Below, piece after piece: positions 62,193 to 64,000 of a stretch of 64,000 bases of DNA (the first letter of the stretch is position 1; each line of letters opens with the position of its first letter). Under the pieces are notes generated by a model, which searched no databases, was not told the origin of the DNA, and worked only from the letters and a program-made list of their open reading frames with translations. The DNA comes from Chitinophagales bacterium (GTDB lineage: Bacteria; Bacteroidota; Bacteroidia; Chitinophagales; CAIODY01): NCBI GenBank assembly GCA_947452995.1, contig CANGEV010000001.1, forward strand, positions 186,001 through 250,000, read 5' to 3'. The position numbers and the translations under genes are program-made.

Positions 62193-63478
62193 TCAAATAA
62201 TTTCTCAAGAGCCATGCCTCGAGATGCTTTCGCTAGAAGAAATGCATGTTGAGGCATTTCTTTTTGTAGATGTTCATTGGCAAGGTCTGTAGTCGCAAAC
62301 CATTTACCAAAGACAGTTTCCTTGAATTTATAAAAACTCGCTCCGATAAATATTGCTTGATCAAACTGAAGTTTTTTTACTAATTCAATGATTAGTTGAT
62401 GTTCACGATCAGCATAGAGCCCTAGTTCGAACATATCCCCAAGCACGACAATCTTAGGCTTGGCAGGCATTTTAGCAAAGCTTTCTATTGCTCCTGCCAT
62501 ACTACTCGGATTGGCATTATAGCAATCCATCAATAATTGATTGGTATGCCATTGCTTCCACTGAGATCGATTGTTTGCTGGCACGTAGGATTCAATACCA
62601 CGCTTCACTTCATGACTATTCAATCCGAAATAAAATCCAATTTTTGCAGCAGCTAATATATTAGGCAGATTATAATCTCCTGCTAAATTCGAACTCGCGT
62701 AAAATACTTCCGGTTGCGAGAAAGCCACTTCTATTAAAGGGAAATGAGATTGAATAGTGGCATTGCATTCAACCGAATTACCACCATACGTAAACCGTTC
62801 AATACCTTCCGAAGCATCCATCAGATCCTTATCCGCTGCATTCACAAAGCACTTCGCATTTTTAGCACGCAAGAATTCATACAATTCAGCATTAGCAATT
62901 TTCACTTGTTCGATGCTACCAAATCCTTCCAAATGATCTTTACCATTATTGGTAATAATCCCATAATCAGGCTCTACGATGGCAGCTAATTCAGCGGTTT
63001 CAAAGAGATGATTTGCACCTATTTCAATAACTGCAATCTCCGTATCTAAGGGCATTTGAAGAATCGTCAGTGGAACACCGATATGATTATTCAAATTGCC
63101 ATTCGTTGCATGCACCTTAAACTTTTGCGATAAGACGGAGCGTATCAGTTCTTTCGAAGTTGTTTTACCATTGCTACCTCCTACGGCTAGAAAAGGAATC
63201 GTAAAGGTAGAACGATGATGATTCGCCAATGCTTGCAACATACGAAGTGTATCAGGAACTAAAATACAACGTTCGTGCACCACTGCATCTTCGCGATCAA
63301 CTACAACCCATGCTGCACCTGCGTCGATAGCTTGCTGTGCAAAATCATTCGCATCGAATTTTTCGCCACGCAAGGCTAAAAACATCCATCCATCCTTAAT
63401 CTGACGCGTATCCGTTGTAAGCCCTTCTGAGCTTTTCCATAGTGCATACAATTCAGGGATAGATGGATATTTCGACAT
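62189..63478 (-). CDS. murF: UDP-N-acetylmuramoyl-tripeptide--D-alanyl-D-alanine ligase
   Basis: 429 residues. Adds D-Ala-D-Ala to UDP-MurNAc-tripeptide, the last cytoplasmic step of peptidoglycan precursor synthesis. The N-terminal substrate domain (1-90) precedes the ATP site VGGSNGKTTSK (99-109), then the central IEIGANHLFE and TNNGKDHLEGFG motifs and the C-terminal YNANPSSM loop. Normal length. It follows fabD by 4 nt and overlaps the convergent isomerase gene by 4 nt. Confidence 0.95.
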   Translation of the reverse strand: MSKYPSIPELYALWKSSEGLTTDTRQIKDGWMFLALRGEKFDANDFAQQAIDAGAAWVVVDREDAVVHERCILVPDTLRMLQALANHHRSTFTIPFLAVGGSNGKTTSKELIRSVLSQKFKVHATNGNLNNHIGVPLTILQMPLDTEIAVIEIGANHLFETAELAAIVEPDYGIITNNGKDHLEGFGSIEQVKIANAELYEFLRAKNAKCFVNAADKDLMDASEGIERFTYGGNSVECNATIQSHFPLIEVAFSQPEVFYASSNLAGDYNLPNILAAAKIGFYFGLNSHEVKRGIESYVPANNRSQWKQWHTNQLLMDCYNANPSSMAGAIESFAKMPAKPKIVVLGDMFELGLYADREHQLIIELVKKLQFDQAIFIGASFYKFKETVFGKWFATTDLANEHLQKEMPQHAFLLAKASRGMALEKLFD

Positions 63479-63482
63479 ACTA

Positions 63483-64000
63483 TTAGTTTACACCGCTGAC
63501 AACAGCAGTCTTTTCAATTTTTACAATCAAGCCTTGCAATACTTTACCCGGACCGATTTCAACAAAATTTGTTGCTCCGTCAGCAATCATCGCTTGAACA
63601 GATTGAGTCCATTTTACAGGAGCTGTCAATTGGGCTATTAAATTTTGCTTGATTGTTGCTGCATCGCGAACACCGCTAGCACAAACATTTTGATAGATCG
63701 CACATACAGGCTCACGGAATGAGGTGCTTTCAATGGCAGCTTGCAATTCTTGACGAGCCGGTTCCATCATAGGAGAATGGAAGGCGCCACCAACAGGCAA
63801 CAATAAAGCGCGTTTTGCACCGGCCGCTTTTAAACTTTCGCAAGCTGTGGTTACGGCAGCAAGTTCTCCGGAAATCACAACCTGACCGGGACAATTATAA
63901 TTTGCAGCCACTACAACACCAGGTGTTTCCGCACAAATTTTTTCAATGATATCATCTGCTAAATTCAATACTGCAGCCATGGTAGATGGAGTAATCTCAC
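63483..64000 (-). CDS. fabD: Malonyl-CoA:ACP transacylase (partial, N-terminus off the right edge)
   Basis: The frame is open to base 64000, so at least 172 C-terminal residues of the about 300 are present. Evident FabD features are AANYNCPGQVVISG, AKRALLLPVGGAFHSPMMEPA (the catalytic His in AFHSPMM) and FVEIGPGKVLQGL. The nucleophile Ser in GHSLGE lies outside. FabD loads malonyl groups onto ACP for fatty-acid synthesis. The Met at 63980 is internal (the frame continues upstream with ITPSTM), so it is not the start. It is 4 nt before murF. Confidence 0.95.
   Translation of the reverse strand, partial: EITPSTMAAVLNLADDIIEKICAETPGVVVAANYNCPGQVVISGELAAVTTACESLKAAGAKRALLLPVGGAFHSPMMEPARQELQAAIESTSFREPVCAIYQNVCASGVRDAATIKQNLIAQLTAPVKWTQSVQAMIADGATNFVEIGPGKVLQGLIVKIEKTAVVSGVN

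Noticed and set aside
1-64000. CRISPR array, prophage, transposase or defence island
   Set aside because: No regularly spaced direct repeats, no transposase, capsid, Cas or restriction genes and no terminal inverted repeats were seen.

Overview
The window looks like chromosomal DNA of a low-GC member of the Bacteroidota, most likely near the Chitinophagales/Cytophagales side. The evidence is threefold. Promoters follow the Bacteroidota pattern (a TTG-type -33 element and a TAnnTTTG -7 element) with no Shine-Dalgarno sites. Secreted proteins carry type IX secretion (T9SS) C-terminal sorting domains. There is a TonB-dependent receptor with a carboxypeptidase-regulatory-like N-terminus, and a futalosine-route menaquinone gene (mqnA). 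I see no prophage, insertion sequence, CRISPR array or integron; this is mostly core chromosome with surface and secreted proteins interspersed.

Layout. 1-3.2 kb: translation block on the minus strand (rpsU-xerC-raiA, then tRNA-Thr/Tyr/Gly/Thr-tuf, with tuf cut by the left edge). 3.3-12.8 kb: a class C beta-lactamase-like serine hydrolase, a large outer-membrane-like protein, a secreted phospholipase-D-like protein with a T9SS tag, a hydrolase/TPR lipoprotein and a TolC-family protein. 12.8-15.4 kb: lipB-iscX-mqnA plus a MORN-like protein, an overlapping gene string for lipoate, Fe-S and menaquinone. 15.4-18.8 kb: RNase P RNA, a DUF2027/Smr protein, a NamZ-type muramidase and a DUF2490 protein. 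18.8-28.1 kb: ispD, mlaEF, a flippase-like membrane protein, a dipeptidyl peptidase III, holA-amn, a LuxR-type response regulator and purM. 28-41.5 kb: an M1 peptidase fused to a barrel-like domain, an amino-acid permease, a TonB-dependent receptor, a VWA membrane protein, a PolX/PHP protein and tRNA-Lys. 41.5-49.6 kb: a T9SS gene pair, a second serine hydrolase, a FIST - histidine kinase - response regulator operon and a 58-residue PspC protein. 49.6-64 kb: YfhO-like protein, PKD/T9SS protein, guaA, TPR lipoprotein, a five-gene string (RsmB-like methyltransferase, hutH, a small helical protein, two lipoproteins), a candidate structured small RNA, a phosphoglucose/phosphomannose isomerase, murF and fabD (cut by the right edge).

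Four observations stand out. First, about nine genes have a -7-like box almost exactly 4 nt before their start codon, which predicts leaderless mRNAs. Second, one near-identical hairpin (GCCTCCGTC...GACGGAGGC, flanked by A and T runs) lies at every convergent gene junction that has room for it, while other convergent pairs overlap or nearly touch. Third, the 403-bp gap at 60.8-61.2 kb contains nested inverted repeats followed by a plus-strand intrinsic terminator and looks like an undescribed small RNA. Fourth, several proteins have unusual architectures: an M1 peptidase with a C-terminal barrel, a PolX with a degraded polymerase site but an intact PHP site, and a T9SS-exported PLD enzyme. I did not find a clear-cut new defence or mobile system.
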